Part shown: piece by piece, positions 7,216 through 15,971 of the stretch
Layout: the number at the start of each line of letters is the position of its first letter
Numbering within the stretch: the stretch's first letter is position 1
Assembly (NCBI RefSeq): GCF_021869765.1
Contig: NZ_CP084580.1
Coordinates: 2,480,001-2,544,000 of the forward strand
Direction of reading: 5' to 3'
DNA: 64,000 nt
DNA from: Chryseobacterium sp. MEBOG06
GTDB lineage: Bacteria > Bacteroidota > Bacteroidia > Flavobacteriales > Weeksellaceae
Translations under genes and position numbers: made by a program
The notes under the pieces: model-generated
Told to the model about the DNA's origin: nothing
What the model saw: the letters and a program-made list of their open reading frames with translations, nothing else
Database searches by the model: none

Positions 7216-9356
7216 CAGCATTCGACCAGCTTTCTGAACCTATCAGAAAATATATCCGTGATAAAAAATGGGAAAGTTTAAGACCTATTCAGGAAGCGGC
7301 TATCCAAAGGATTATTTCCACTGACAATAATTATATTTTAATATCAAGAACAGCTTCAGGCAAAACCGAAGCTGCTTTTCTTCCTATTTTATCAAAAGTC
7401 AATTTTAAAGAACCGGGAGTAAAAGTATTGTATATTTCTCCGTTGATTGCCCTGATTAACGATCAGTTTTTACGGGTCGGAAACCTTTGTGAATATTTGG
7501 ATGTTCCTGTAACGAAATGGCATGGAGAAGCCTCGCGGGGAGCCAAAGACAGACTGCTTAAAGCTCCGGAAGGGATTGTTCTCATTACCCCGGAATCTTT
7601 AGAAGCCATGTTTGTGAATAAACCTTACAACATTCACCATCTTTTCTCTAATTTGGAATACATTGTTATTGATGAGATCCATTCTTTTTTAGGTTCCGAT
7701 CGGGGTACTCACCTGCAGTCGCTATTGAATCGTCTTCAAAAAGTTAATATGAAGAAATTCAATATTGTGGGGCTGTCAGCAACGGTAAGTGATGCTAATC
7801 AATATCAGGAGCTTAAAGACTTTCTCGGAGATCCGGATCGTACAAAGATTATAAGAGATAGTACGCCGAAACCAATCAATGCTGTTTTCAAATATTTTGC
7901 AGGAACGGTTGATGAATTGCCTTTACCACTCTTGAAAGATCTGTATACCCGGACAAGAGACAGCAAAGTTTTGATATTTCCCAACGCAAGAGGAAGAGTA
8001 GAAGAAGTTGCTGTAAAGCTGAAACAGATCTCTGAAAGAGTAGGAGGTCATAAGAATTACTTTTCCCATCACTCATCTGTAGACCGGGAAGTTCGTGAAT
8101 ATGTAGAGTTTTTTGCAAAAAATTCTACTTTACAAAACTTTTGTATTTCCTGTACATCAACTCTGGAACTGGGAATTGATATAGGGAATGTAGATGAAGT
8201 GGTACAGATTGATGCCACTCACAGTATTGCTTCTCTGATCCAGCGGGTCGGGAGAAGTGGCAGAAGGGAAGGTAAAGCCAGTAATCTGTTTCTATATGCT
8301 ACAGGACCATGGAGCTTGCTTCAGTCTTTAGCGTGTTGGTTATTATATAAGGAACATTATATAGAACCTGTTTCTATCAATAAAAAGCCTTATGATGTGC
8401 TTGTTCATCAACTTTTGTCCATTGTCAAAGGGACATCTGGGATTCCTCTGCCTCAGCTGTTGGGAGAGATTACGTCCAATATTACTTTTTCAAATATTAA
8501 AGCAGAGCAGATAGAAGAAGTAATCACCTATCTCATAGCTAATGATTTTTTAGAGAAACTGGGCAGCGAACTGATCATTGGTATTGAAGGAGAAAAAGTG
8601 GTCAACAGTAAAGATTTCTACACTCTTTTTGAAACACCTGTTTTCTTCAAAGTTTCAGGGAATGGAGTGAAAATCGGAGAACTCCCGTTAACTCCACAGA
8701 TCAAAGAAGATGAAAATATTTACCTGTCTGCCAGGATATGGCGAATCATTGATATTGATTATAAATCAAAGAAAATTGAAGTGGTTCCTGCTGTAGATGG
8801 AAAAAAACCGATGTTTCTGGGTGATTCTGCTGACACAGCGTATAAAATCCGGGAAAAGATGCTCGAAATTCTTGTTTCAAAAGAGGAATTTGATCTTTTA
8901 GATCAGACAGGGCATGAAGCTATTGAGATTTTACGTAAAGATTTTTCTGTTTTTAAAATCAATGATTTCAGAACAGACAGACCTTTGCTAAGAAGTAATG
9001 AAAACCTTACTTTCTATTCTTTTACAAGCTCTAAAATCAACAAAACACTGCATTTTATTTTAAACAGGCTGGGAATAGAAAATGTACTCACCGATAATGA
9101 AAGTTCATTTGAAATAAAAAGTTGTCTTGCGTCTGAATTTATAATCGCTCTCAAAAATACGGATCAGGCCTCAGAGATTACGAATGCCCTTACTGAATTA
9201 TTGGAAGATTCTCCTGGGATGATTGATTTTTCAAAATGGGGAAAATATCTACCGATTCAATATCAGGCAGAATTACTGAAAGAAAAATATTTTGACTTTG
9301 AAGGCTGTTATGCTTATCTCCGGAATTTAGAAATCATAGAAAATAATCCACAGTAA
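7212..9356 (+). CDS. sngC: Lhr-like DEAD/DEAH helicase, Shango SngC-like
   Basis: An SF2 helicase of 714 residues with all core motifs visible: LRPIQ (23-27), motif I SRTASGKT (45-52), motif II DEIH (154-157), motif III LSAT (188-191), and motif VI QRVGRSGRR (344-352). The region after residue 400 resembles the winged-helix part of Lhr/BrxHI helicases, but the protein is shorter than full-length Lhr. The expected role is ATP-driven translocation or unwinding of nucleic acid as the effector or processing arm of the defence complex. It is the last gene of the operon, and a perfect 16-bp terminator hairpin begins 15 bases after the stop. Confidence 0.88.
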   Translation: MTAFDQLSEPIRKYIRDKKWESLRPIQEAAIQRIISTDNNYILISRTASGKTEAAFLPILSKVNFKEPGVKVLYISPLIALINDQFLRVGNLCEYLDVPVTKWHGEASRGAKDRLLKAPEGIVLITPESLEAMFVNKPYNIHHLFSNLEYIVIDEIHSFLGSDRGTHLQSLLNRLQKVNMKKFNIVGLSATVSDANQYQELKDFLGDPDRTKIIRDSTPKPINAVFKYFAGTVDELPLPLLKDLYTRTRDSKVLIFPNARGRVEEVAVKLKQISERVGGHKNYFSHHSSVDREVREYVEFFAKNSTLQNFCISCTSTLELGIDIGNVDEVVQIDATHSIASLIQRVGRSGRREGKASNLFLYATGPWSLLQSLACWLLYKEHYIEPVSINKKPYDVLVHQLLSIVKGTSGIPLPQLLGEITSNITFSNIKAEQIEEVITYLIANDFLEKLGSELIIGIEGEKVVNSKDFYTLFETPVFFKVSGNGVKIGELPLTPQIKEDENIYLSARIWRIIDIDYKSKKIEVVPAVDGKKPMFLGDSADTAYKIREKMLEILVSKEEFDLLDQTGHEAIEILRKDFSVFKINDFRTDRPLLRSNENLTFYSFTSSKINKTLHFILNRLGIENVLTDNESSFEIKSCLASEFIIALKNTDQASEITNALTELLEDSPGMIDFSKWGKYLPIQYQAELLKEKYFDFEGCYAYLRNLEIIENNPQ

Positions 9357-9370
9357 AAAGGATATTTTTA

Positions 9371-9406
9371 TCATCGGGCTTTCTCAAAAGTGAGAAAGCC
9401 CGATGA
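9371..9406. terminator. Bidirectional terminator hairpin
   Basis: A perfect 16-bp inverted repeat (TCATCGGGCTTTCTCA with its complement) closes on an AAAG loop. It lies between the convergent helicase and MBL-hydrolase genes and can serve both strands. Confidence 0.9.
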
Positions 9407-9417
9407 TTTATTTGAGA

Positions 9418-10155
9418 TTAATCATTGATTTCAATTACATCGTTATCCAGATCGTGATAAAGAAGGATTTTCCAGCCATTATCTCTGGCTTCTTTTTCCC
9501 ATTTGAGCCTTAGTTCCATTGCTTTTCTTCCGTTAAAATCACTTTTGTAAGCGAGGTGGTATTTCAAATAAGAAGCTTGCGGAAGATCATCAGCACCATA
9601 GAAAACAGTTTCTCCATTCTCTCTGATCCAGAAAACCTGCATAAAAGGCGTATGCCCTCCCACGACTTCGTAGGAAATTTCATCAGTAATATTTCCCTTA
9701 TCATCATCCATCCAGATAACATTGGGCAGCTGAATCAGTTTTTCCAGAATATCAAAATCGAAAGAAGGATTCCCTTTATTTTCCATAGCAAAATCCAGCT
9801 CACGCTTTTGAATATAGATTTCCGCATTTGGAAAAACAGCTTCAAAACCATGGTCCGTAAGTTTTACTGCTCCTTCAATGTGGTCTTTATGCAGATGGGA
9901 AAGCAGTAGTTTTGTGATCTGACCGGGACTGATTCCATTTTCTTCAAGAATCTTGGAAATTACTGATGTTCCGTTTTCATTTTTCCAGCCAATACCTGCA
10001 TCTAAAAGGATATAATCATTTTCAGTAATGATAAGAAAAGGCTGTACAGACATTTTAATTCCTTTAACGGTATCAAAATTGTCTGTTGTTAAAAGAGTAA
10101 AGTCTTTGGCTTTGCTTGCTGAGAAATTACCTTCTTTAAGGGGAATGATTTTCAT
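9418..10155 (-). CDS. MBL-fold metallo-hydrolase
   Basis: A 245-residue metallo-beta-lactamase-fold protein. The metal motif HxHxDH is seen as LLSHLHKDHIEG near residue 85, a second-sphere aspartate in EISYEVVGGHTPF with the third metal histidine, and the later aspartate in FYGADDLPQ. No signal peptide is present, so it is cytosolic. It resembles the lactonase/glyoxalase-like branch rather than drug-hydrolysing beta-lactamases, but the substrate cannot be told from sequence. The gene stands alone, convergent with the defence operon and divergent from an MFS exporter. Confidence 0.85.
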   Translation of the reverse strand: MKIIPLKEGNFSASKAKDFTLLTTDNFDTVKGIKMSVQPFLIITENDYILLDAGIGWKNENGTSVISKILEENGISPGQITKLLLSHLHKDHIEGAVKLTDHGFEAVFPNAEIYIQKRELDFAMENKGNPSFDFDILEKLIQLPNVIWMDDDKGNITDEISYEVVGGHTPFMQVFWIRENGETVFYGADDLPQASYLKYHLAYKSDFNGRKAMELRLKWEKEARDNGWKILLYHDLDNDVIEIND

Positions 10156-10372
10156 ATTGCAAATTTCCTTACTATTTCTAAAATTTCAAAGGTTTTCCGT
10201 CAATAAGGATTATCAACAAAAACAATCTTAGTGTATGATCCGGTTTTTATCACCGATTTTATCCGTAAAAAGCAGTAAAATACTATATACAGGCTAAGAA
10301 ATATTGAAAAAATATTTTATTAATGCTTATTGGGAGACTTTGGTTTATATATATATGAGATTAAATTAATAA

Positions 10373-10400
10373 TTTGTTTTTATTAAAATAACTACCTTTG
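10373..10400 (+). promoter_or_regulatory. Promoter for the MFS gene
   Basis: TTTG at 10373-10376 and TACCTTTG at 10393-10400 are separated by 16 bp, close to the Bacteroidetes -33/-7 pattern. The ATG lies about 90 bases downstream. The rest of the 336-bp gap from 10156 to 10491 is AT-rich, and I see nothing else in it. Confidence 0.55.
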
Positions 10401-10491
10401 GGCTCTTTAAAAAGCAGCAGATTTCTGAATGTGATAACATATTTTGATCATCCGAAACAGCTTTTCTATTCACTAAAACTTTATTTGTAGT

Positions 10492-11688
10492 ATGCAGGAG
10501 AATTCTTCCAATGGCATTTCCCGGACTGTTATATGGCTGATGGCCATTATTTCCGGACTTGTGGTGGCCAATAATTATTATAACCAGCCTTTACTGGCCC
10601 TTATTTCTGAAGATCTGAAGGTTTCTGAAAGTGCCGCCAGTCGAATTTCCGTACTTACACAGATCGGGTATGCATTAGGACTATTGCTGATTGTACCTCT
10701 AGGGGATAAATTCTTTCGTAAAAGATTGATTTTGACTGATCTGTTCCTTGTTTTCGGATCTTTGCTATGGATGACTTTTGCCACTCAGTTGTGGATGCTG
10801 TACGCAGCCAGTTTACTGATTGGAGCAACATCTGTTATTCCGCAGTTATTCGTTCCCATAGCAGCTGAGCTTTCATCAGACAAAGAAAAATCTGCTAATA
10901 TCGGGCTTGTCATGTCAGGACTTTTGCTGGGGATTCTTCTTTCCCGTTTCATAGGAGGTATTGTAGGAGAAGTCTGGGGTTGGAGAGCGATGTTTGGTAT
11001 TGCAGCGGGGCTCATGATTTTAGTTTGGCTGGCTGTCTATAAAATGCTTCCGGAACTGCATCCCAATTTCAAAGGAACCTACAAAGAACTGATGCGTTCT
11101 GTAGCCCACCTTGCCAAAACACAGCCTATTCTTCAGCTTGCGTCATTCCGTGGAGCAATGGCTTTCGGTTCTATGTGCGCACTGTTTACAACATTGGTAT
11201 TCCACATGGAAAAACCACCTTTTAATGCCGGATCTTCTGTGGTAGGAAGCTTTGGACTGGCAGGGGCAGTTGGGGCTTTAGCAGCAGCTAAAGTAGGGAA
11301 GCTGCAGAAATATCTGGATATCAACCGAATTATACTATATTCATTACTGATTGTTATAGGAAGCTGGGGATTCACTTATTTTGCAGGAGAAACCTATTGG
11401 GGGCTTATTATAGGAGTTATTTTGGTAGACCTTGGCGTACAGTCAAGCCACATTATGAACCAAACGAACTATTTCCTTATAAAATCCAATGCCGTCAACA
11501 GACTGAATACGGTATATATGGTTTCCTATTTTATTGGAGGCTCTCTGGGAACATGGTTAGCTTCTGTTGCATGGCAAAAAGCACAATGGGGAGGTGTTTG
11601 CTTTGTAGGGACAGTATTTGGAGTGCTGGCGCTCATCGCTCATATCCTTTTCTGTAATAAAGTAAACAAGCATACTTTAAATACTTAA
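10492..11688 (+). CDS. MFS transporter
   Basis: A 398-residue inner-membrane protein with about twelve hydrophobic segments. The loop 2-3 motif of the major facilitator superfamily is present as PLGDKFFRKRLI, and a weaker copy of the fold follows in the second half. The N-terminal NNYYNQPLLALI is typical of a branch of DHA1-like exporters widespread in Proteobacteria and Bacteroidetes (YnfM/CynX-like annotations), substrate unknown. The gene is apparently monocistronic with its own promoter at 10373-10400. A loose CATAAAGAC/GTCTTTATG inverted repeat follows it near 11707-11775, without a clear terminator. Confidence 0.85.
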   Translation: MQENSSNGISRTVIWLMAIISGLVVANNYYNQPLLALISEDLKVSESAASRISVLTQIGYALGLLLIVPLGDKFFRKRLILTDLFLVFGSLLWMTFATQLWMLYAASLLIGATSVIPQLFVPIAAELSSDKEKSANIGLVMSGLLLGILLSRFIGGIVGEVWGWRAMFGIAAGLMILVWLAVYKMLPELHPNFKGTYKELMRSVAHLAKTQPILQLASFRGAMAFGSMCALFTTLVFHMEKPPFNAGSSVVGSFGLAGAVGALAAAKVGKLQKYLDINRIILYSLLIVIGSWGFTYFAGETYWGLIIGVILVDLGVQSSHIMNQTNYFLIKSNAVNRLNTVYMVSYFIGGSLGTWLASVAWQKAQWGGVCFVGTVFGVLALIAHILFCNKVNKHTLNT

Positions 11689-11842
11689 TTCTTACTGGAA
11701 AAGCGCATAAAGACATAAATGTAATGCATTCAATTTTATCAGAGATTGATATGAGAAAACTTAGGTCTTTATGTTTTTGATATTTTAAACTAACAAATTT
11801 TAAGATATTTATTTGGTGAATATCTTTGATCAGGGGGAGATT

Positions 11843-12217
11843 TTATTCAGATTCTTCCTGTTCCTGGATCAATTCTCTGTGTTTTCCACCCCATTCACTC
11901 AGGGAATTCCATATTGGGATCAGTTCTCTTGCAATATCTGTAAGTTCATAATCTACTCTTGGCGGAACCTGAGCATAAACCGTTCTTTTTACCAACCCTT
12001 CCTTTTCAAGCTCTCTCAGCTGTAAAGTGAGCATCCTTTCCGTTATTCCTAAAATAGATTTCCTAAGCTCACTAAACCGTAGCTTTTCGATCTTTAACTT
12101 ATCAAGAATCAGAAGTTTCCATCTGCCTCCGATCTTACAGACGGCATAGGTCAAATCACACTCATGGATATACTGTCTGTTGATGCTGTTGGTTGAATTT
12201 TCTTTTATCTTTCCCAT
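11843..12217 (-). CDS. HxlR-family transcriptional regulator
   Basis: A small winged-helix regulator (124 residues) with the HxlR hallmarks: an N-terminal CDLTYAVCKIGGRWKLLILDKL block containing cysteine and the WK pair, a recognition helix FSELRKSILGITERMLTLQLRELE, and the wing RVDYELT. HxlR proteins often sense electrophiles or oxidants through the N-terminal cysteine and control the divergent gene. Here the divergent genes are an esterase and an MFS exporter. A dyad and facing -7 boxes sit in the shared 162-bp gap. Confidence 0.88.
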   Translation of the reverse strand: MGKIKENSTNSINRQYIHECDLTYAVCKIGGRWKLLILDKLKIEKLRFSELRKSILGITERMLTLQLRELEKEGLVKRTVYAQVPPRVDYELTDIARELIPIWNSLSEWGGKHRELIQEQEESE

Positions 12218-12234
12218 TACTTACAAATTTGTTA

Positions 12235-12289
12235 GTACCATACAATTCGCTGTATACCGTGCAAATGTAAGGCTTGAAGTTTAATTTTG
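12235..12289. promoter_or_regulatory. Divergent promoters with dyad, probable HxlR operator
   Basis: The minus strand has TACATTTG at 12269-12262 and the plus strand TAATTTTG at 12282-12289, both perfect TAnnTTTG boxes. The dyad ATACA-attcgc-TGTAT at 12240-12255, with weaker flanking symmetry, overlaps the expected start of the HxlR transcript. This suggests autoregulation. Confidence 0.45.
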
Positions 12290-12379
12290 CTAACAGAAAA
12301 AGAAAATAGTCAGCAGTAAAGAACAATAGCGCTCACGTTCACTGCAAAAAATAATACTAACATAAATTTTAAAACAAAA

Positions 12380-13318
12380 ATGCAGTTAACATCCAAGGTT
12401 ACCCAGATATTAGATCATTTAGATAAAATACAGCCGTTCAATGCTCAGAATCCATTAGATGGAATGCGGAAATATCTTGAAACAATGTCTTTCCAGCTCA
12501 GTGGAAAAAAAGAGCCGGTAGCTATGATTGAAGAAGTCAGTATTCCAAAAGAAAATCACCGGATTCCTGTTCGTATTTACCGCCCTAAAGGAATGAATGC
12601 TGAGAAATCATCTGTTATTATTTATATCCATGGCGGATGGTTTATTGCGGGAGGTTATGAAACCCATGATGCGGTAGTTCGTAAATTAGCCAATAAAACA
12701 GGATCTGTAATTGTTTTTGCAGACTACCGTTTAGCTCCTGAACATCCGTTTCCGGCAGGTTTGAATGATTGTTTGGATACTGTAAAATGGATCGTAGATA
12801 ACGCAGAAGTTCTGGGAATTGATCAAAATAAAATAGGCATTATAGGTGACAGTGCAGGCGGAGCTCTTGCAACAGCGGTCTCTACCCAAATGGGGAAAGA
12901 TTTTAAATTTCAGGTATTAATTTACCCTGCGGCGGATAATAAGCTCAATACAGGAACCTGGGAAACCTATGAAAACGGCCCGGTTCTCAACAGGCAGGGC
13001 GGTGTGGAAGCATGGAATTCATATCTTCCCGAAGAAGAGATTGATAATCCTCTTGCTATCCCTGTTTTGATAAAAGATTTTAAAGAAACACCACCCACTT
13101 TGGTCATCCTGGCTGAACATGATCCGTTGCTTGACGACGGGAAACAGCTTTCTGGGAATATGAAAAATGCCGGAATACCTCTCAAAACAAGTTTTTATAA
13201 AGATATGATTCACGGGTTTATGCATATGGGAGATGTACTGGATGAAGTGCAGACCGCAATAGATGAGATGTCTCTGTTTGTCCATCAGAATTTTGAAAAT
13301 GTCAAAAAACATCAATAA
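12380..13318 (+). CDS. Alpha/beta hydrolase, HSL-family esterase
   Basis: A 312-residue cytosolic esterase of the hormone-sensitive-lipase family. The oxyanion motif HGGW lies in IYIHGGWFIAGG, the nucleophile elbow is GDSAGG (IIGDSAGGALATAV), the acid residue is in AEHDPLLDDG, and the catalytic histidine is in MIHGFMHM. The same set is seen in bacterial carboxylesterases acting on short acyl esters. Its stop TAA shares a base with the ATG of the MFS gene (TAATG), so the two are co-translated. The pair lies divergent from an HxlR regulator and may detoxify and expel one class of compound. Confidence 0.88.
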   Translation: MQLTSKVTQILDHLDKIQPFNAQNPLDGMRKYLETMSFQLSGKKEPVAMIEEVSIPKENHRIPVRIYRPKGMNAEKSSVIIYIHGGWFIAGGYETHDAVVRKLANKTGSVIVFADYRLAPEHPFPAGLNDCLDTVKWIVDNAEVLGIDQNKIGIIGDSAGGALATAVSTQMGKDFKFQVLIYPAADNKLNTGTWETYENGPVLNRQGGVEAWNSYLPEEEIDNPLAIPVLIKDFKETPPTLVILAEHDPLLDDGKQLSGNMKNAGIPLKTSFYKDMIHGFMHMGDVLDEVQTAIDEMSLFVHQNFENVKKHQ

Positions 13319-14478
13319 TGAAAACATTCGCCTATATTGGATGCCTTGGATTCATTGCTGTTATTACCACAGAATTCGGGATTATCGGAATTCTGCCACA
13401 GGTTGCAGAGTATTATAAGATCAGTATTGACAAAGCAGGTTATCTTTTAAGTGCCTTTGCATTGGTGATTGCTCTTACAGGTCCTTTTATGACCTTATTG
13501 ACTTCGGGAATTGACCGGAAGAAAATAATGACAGCATCCTTATTTATGTTTCTGATTACAGGGATTGTTTCCTCCTTTTCACCGCCTTTCTGGCTGTTGA
13601 TGCTGGTAAGGATTCTTCCTGCATTTTTACAGCCTGTTTACATTGCCACCGCTTTGTCTGTGGCAGTAGCTCAGGCAGATGAAAATAAGAAAAATGAACT
13701 GATGAGTATCGTTTTCAATGGGGTAACAATTGCTATGGTAACTACGGTTCCTTTTGCGACATGGATATCAGGGCTTTATTCCTGGGAATATTCTTTTATG
13801 GTGCAGACAGCGGTAAGTTTAATAGCCTTAATTATTATTCAGCTGATGCTGCCTTCTATTCCGGTAAAAGAAAAAAAATCCTATGGAAGCCAGATCAATA
13901 TTCTGAAAAAGCCTGTATTTATTTTCAGTACGCTGACTAATTTTTTTATGATTACAGCCTGGTTTTCTACCTACAGTTATTTCGCTGATTATCTGAGTAA
14001 AGCAAAAGGAATGGATACTTCAATGATCAGTTATATGCTTTTCCTGTTCGGAATTATAGGAATTGTGGCGAACTGGACTGCTGGCAAGATGCTCAATAAA
14101 AATGTAGCAGGGACGACTGCTTTTTTCCTTTCGGGAACGATTTTGATACCGATACTCTTTTATATTTCTGACGGAAACCTTTGGGCTACCATTCTAGTGA
14201 TAGGTATTTGGGGTTTTCTTTACTCACCAAGTTTCCTGAATGCATCTACGTATATGATTTCTTCAGCTCCTGGTGCACTGGAGTTTGCCAACAGTCTGGC
14301 TACATCATTTGGAAATCTCGGAGTTACCTTAGGGACCACAATTGGCGGTTGGATCATTGTTACAAAAGGAGCAGAATACACTCCATGGATTGGTTTAGTT
14401 TTCGGGCTTCTTGCTTTTTTAATGATGATTTTAAGAAGCATATTTGAAAAGCGCAATCAGCAGTTAGCTCCTTGTTAA
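13318..14478 (+). CDS. MFS transporter (AraJ-like)
   Basis: A 386-residue major-facilitator protein of the DHA1/AraJ type. The N-terminus TTEFGIIGILPQVAEYYKIS is the usual start of the first membrane span and periplasmic loop in this branch, and SGIDRKKIM fills the loop 2-3 motif position. About twelve membrane spans are predicted by eye. AraJ-like proteins export sugars or drugs. The substrate here is unknown. The gene overlaps the preceding esterase gene by one base and shares its promoter. Confidence 0.87.
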   Translation: MKTFAYIGCLGFIAVITTEFGIIGILPQVAEYYKISIDKAGYLLSAFALVIALTGPFMTLLTSGIDRKKIMTASLFMFLITGIVSSFSPPFWLLMLVRILPAFLQPVYIATALSVAVAQADENKKNELMSIVFNGVTIAMVTTVPFATWISGLYSWEYSFMVQTAVSLIALIIIQLMLPSIPVKEKKSYGSQINILKKPVFIFSTLTNFFMITAWFSTYSYFADYLSKAKGMDTSMISYMLFLFGIIGIVANWTAGKMLNKNVAGTTAFFLSGTILIPILFYISDGNLWATILVIGIWGFLYSPSFLNASTYMISSAPGALEFANSLATSFGNLGVTLGTTIGGWIIVTKGAEYTPWIGLVFGLLAFLMMILRSIFEKRNQQLAPC

Positions 14479-14553
14479 ATTTAAACTGTAATAAATTTTA
14501 TTACATTAAAAAAATGTCGTAAATTTGTAGCCTAGAATTTAATATAAAATACA

Positions 14554-15255
14554 ATGAAAATAGAAATCTGGTCGGACGTAATGTGTCCGTTTTGCTATAT
14601 CGGAAAAAATAATTTTGAACAGGCTTTAGACAAACTGCCATTTAAAGATCAGGTAGAAGTAGAGTGGAAGAGCTTTCAGCTGGACCCAACTTTAGATCCT
14701 GGTAAAACTCAGAATACAATGGAATATTTTAAAGAAAAGAAAGGTTTTCCTGAAGCTCAGGCTTCACAAATGATCAGCCAGGTTGCCCAAATGGGAAAAG
14801 GAGCCGGAATTGACTTTAATTTTGAAAAAGCTTTGATTACAAATACCTTTAGTGCTCACAGACTGCTTCATCTAGCAAAAAAGCATCACAAATCGAATGA
14901 GATGGAAGAAGCTTTATTTATTGCTCATTTTATTGACGGTAAAAATGTAGGTGATGCTGAAGTATTGGTTTCTCTTGCTGAAAATGTAGGAATTGATAAA
15001 GAAGAAGCTATGCAGGCTGTTACTTCCGATCAATTGGACTACGAAGTGAATCAGGATATTATGGAAGCAAGAAATAATGGCGTTTCCGGCGTACCATTTT
15101 TTGTGCTCAACGGTAAATATGCAGTTTCCGGAGCCCAGCCGGTAGAAGTGTTTGAAAATGCGCTTCAGCAGACGTATAATGAAACCGTAAGTCCTTTCAA
15201 GGATCTTTCCGGTGGAAGCGGTGCTTCCTGCGATGCTGACGGATGCAGTATTTAA
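14554..15255 (+). CDS. DsbA-family oxidoreductase, FrnE-like
   Basis: A 233-residue thioredoxin-fold protein with a DsbA helical insert. The active site is CPFC at residues 11-14 (DVMCPFCYIGKN), and the cis-proline loop is GVSGVPFFVLNGKYAVSGAQP. There is no signal peptide, so unlike DsbA it is cytosolic, as for FrnE (polyketide-type isomerase/oxidoreductase group). The C-terminus ends in a glycine-rich tail with C226-x4-C231, a second dithiol pair like the one described in Deinococcus FrnE. A TAAATTTG -7-like box lies at 14520-14527 and a terminator follows, so the gene is a single unit. Confidence 0.88.
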   Translation: MKIEIWSDVMCPFCYIGKNNFEQALDKLPFKDQVEVEWKSFQLDPTLDPGKTQNTMEYFKEKKGFPEAQASQMISQVAQMGKGAGIDFNFEKALITNTFSAHRLLHLAKKHHKSNEMEEALFIAHFIDGKNVGDAEVLVSLAENVGIDKEEAMQAVTSDQLDYEVNQDIMEARNNGVSGVPFFVLNGKYAVSGAQPVEVFENALQQTYNETVSPFKDLSGGSGASCDADGCSI

Positions 15256-15260
15256 TCTTT

Positions 15261-15303
15261 AACCCCAGAACAAATGAAACCGTTTTGGGGTTTTATTTTT
15301 TTA
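15261..15303 (+). terminator. Rho-independent terminator
   Basis: AACCCCAGAAC (15261-15271) pairs with GTTTTGGGGTT (15282-15292) with one G-U pair, followed by a T-rich tail. It closes the DsbA-family gene. Confidence 0.88.
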
Positions 15304-15310
15304 TTTGGGA

Positions 15311-15341
15311 TTGATTGTTTATAATATCTCTCTTATCTTTG
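15311..15341 (+). promoter_or_regulatory. Promoter for the nucleosidase operon
   Basis: TATCTTTG at 15334-15341 matches TAnnTTTG. TTG at 15311-15313 lies 20 bp before it, with another at 15315-15317. The ATG is 36 bases downstream. Confidence 0.6.
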
Positions 15342-15377
15342 TAGAAACCGCTAAGTAGATACAAATCCATTTTTTCA

Positions 15378-15959
15378 ATGATAAAAATTAATAATGAGCT
15401 CCATTATCCTATTGCAGACACTCTTTTTGTTTTTGCATTGGATTCAGAAGCAGGAACAGTGTTTGAAGGGAAAAACAAATTGATCACAGGGATCGGAAAG
15501 GTGAATGCAGCTATTGAACTGACCAAAGAAATTCACGCAAGGAGACCGAAACTGATTGTCAATTTAGGCTCTGCAGGGAGTAAAGGATTTCATAAAGGAG
15601 AAGTGGTATGCTGCACAAAATTTATCCAGAGAGATATGAATGTAAGGGGCCTTGGATTTAAATTATATGAAACCCCTTTATCCGGAGTTCCTCCTGTACT
15701 TGAATATGGTCTTAAAATGGATACTTTGAAAGAAGGGACCTGTGGAAGCGGCGACAGTTTTGAAATGAATCATACCGAAACAGATTATAATATCGTAGAT
15801 ATGGAAGCATATCCGCTGGCACTGATTGCCAGGAAGGAAAATATTCCGTTTCTATGTTTAAAGTATATCTCTGATGATGCAGGAAGTGACGCGGCGGACG
15901 ATTGGAGTGTACAGGTACATCTGGCTTCTGAAGCATTTAAAAAAATATTATTTTCATAA
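15378..15959 (+). CDS. Nucleoside phosphorylase / MTA-SAH nucleosidase-like protein
   Basis: This protein of 193 residues fits the purine-nucleoside phosphorylase type 1 / MTAN superfamily. It shows the early ITGIGKVNAAIEL block, the VNLGSAGS strand, a GSGDSF motif, and the substrate-binding NIVDMEAYPLALIARKENIP block with the conserved M-E pair that binds ribose. It is shorter than MtnN (about 230 residues), so it may be a divergent subfamily acting on another purine or nucleoside. It is cytosolic. It starts a compact operon with a GNAT gene (12-bp gap) and a Crp/Fnr-type gene (22-bp gap). Confidence 0.85.
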   Translation: MIKINNELHYPIADTLFVFALDSEAGTVFEGKNKLITGIGKVNAAIELTKEIHARRPKLIVNLGSAGSKGFHKGEVVCCTKFIQRDMNVRGLGFKLYETPLSGVPPVLEYGLKMDTLKEGTCGSGDSFEMNHTETDYNIVDMEAYPLALIARKENIPFLCLKYISDDAGSDAADDWSVQVHLASEAFKKILFS

Positions 15960-15971
15960 AATCTGACAGTC

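Noticed and set aside
5899..9356. BREX system
   Set aside because: The ATPase and helicase resemble BrxD and BrxHI, but no methyltransferase, PglZ, BrxL or BrxC gene is present.
11707..11775. CATAAAGAC / GTCTTTATG inverted repeat after the first MFS gene
   Set aside because: Arms are 9 bp and over 50 bases apart with no T-run, so I do not call a terminator.
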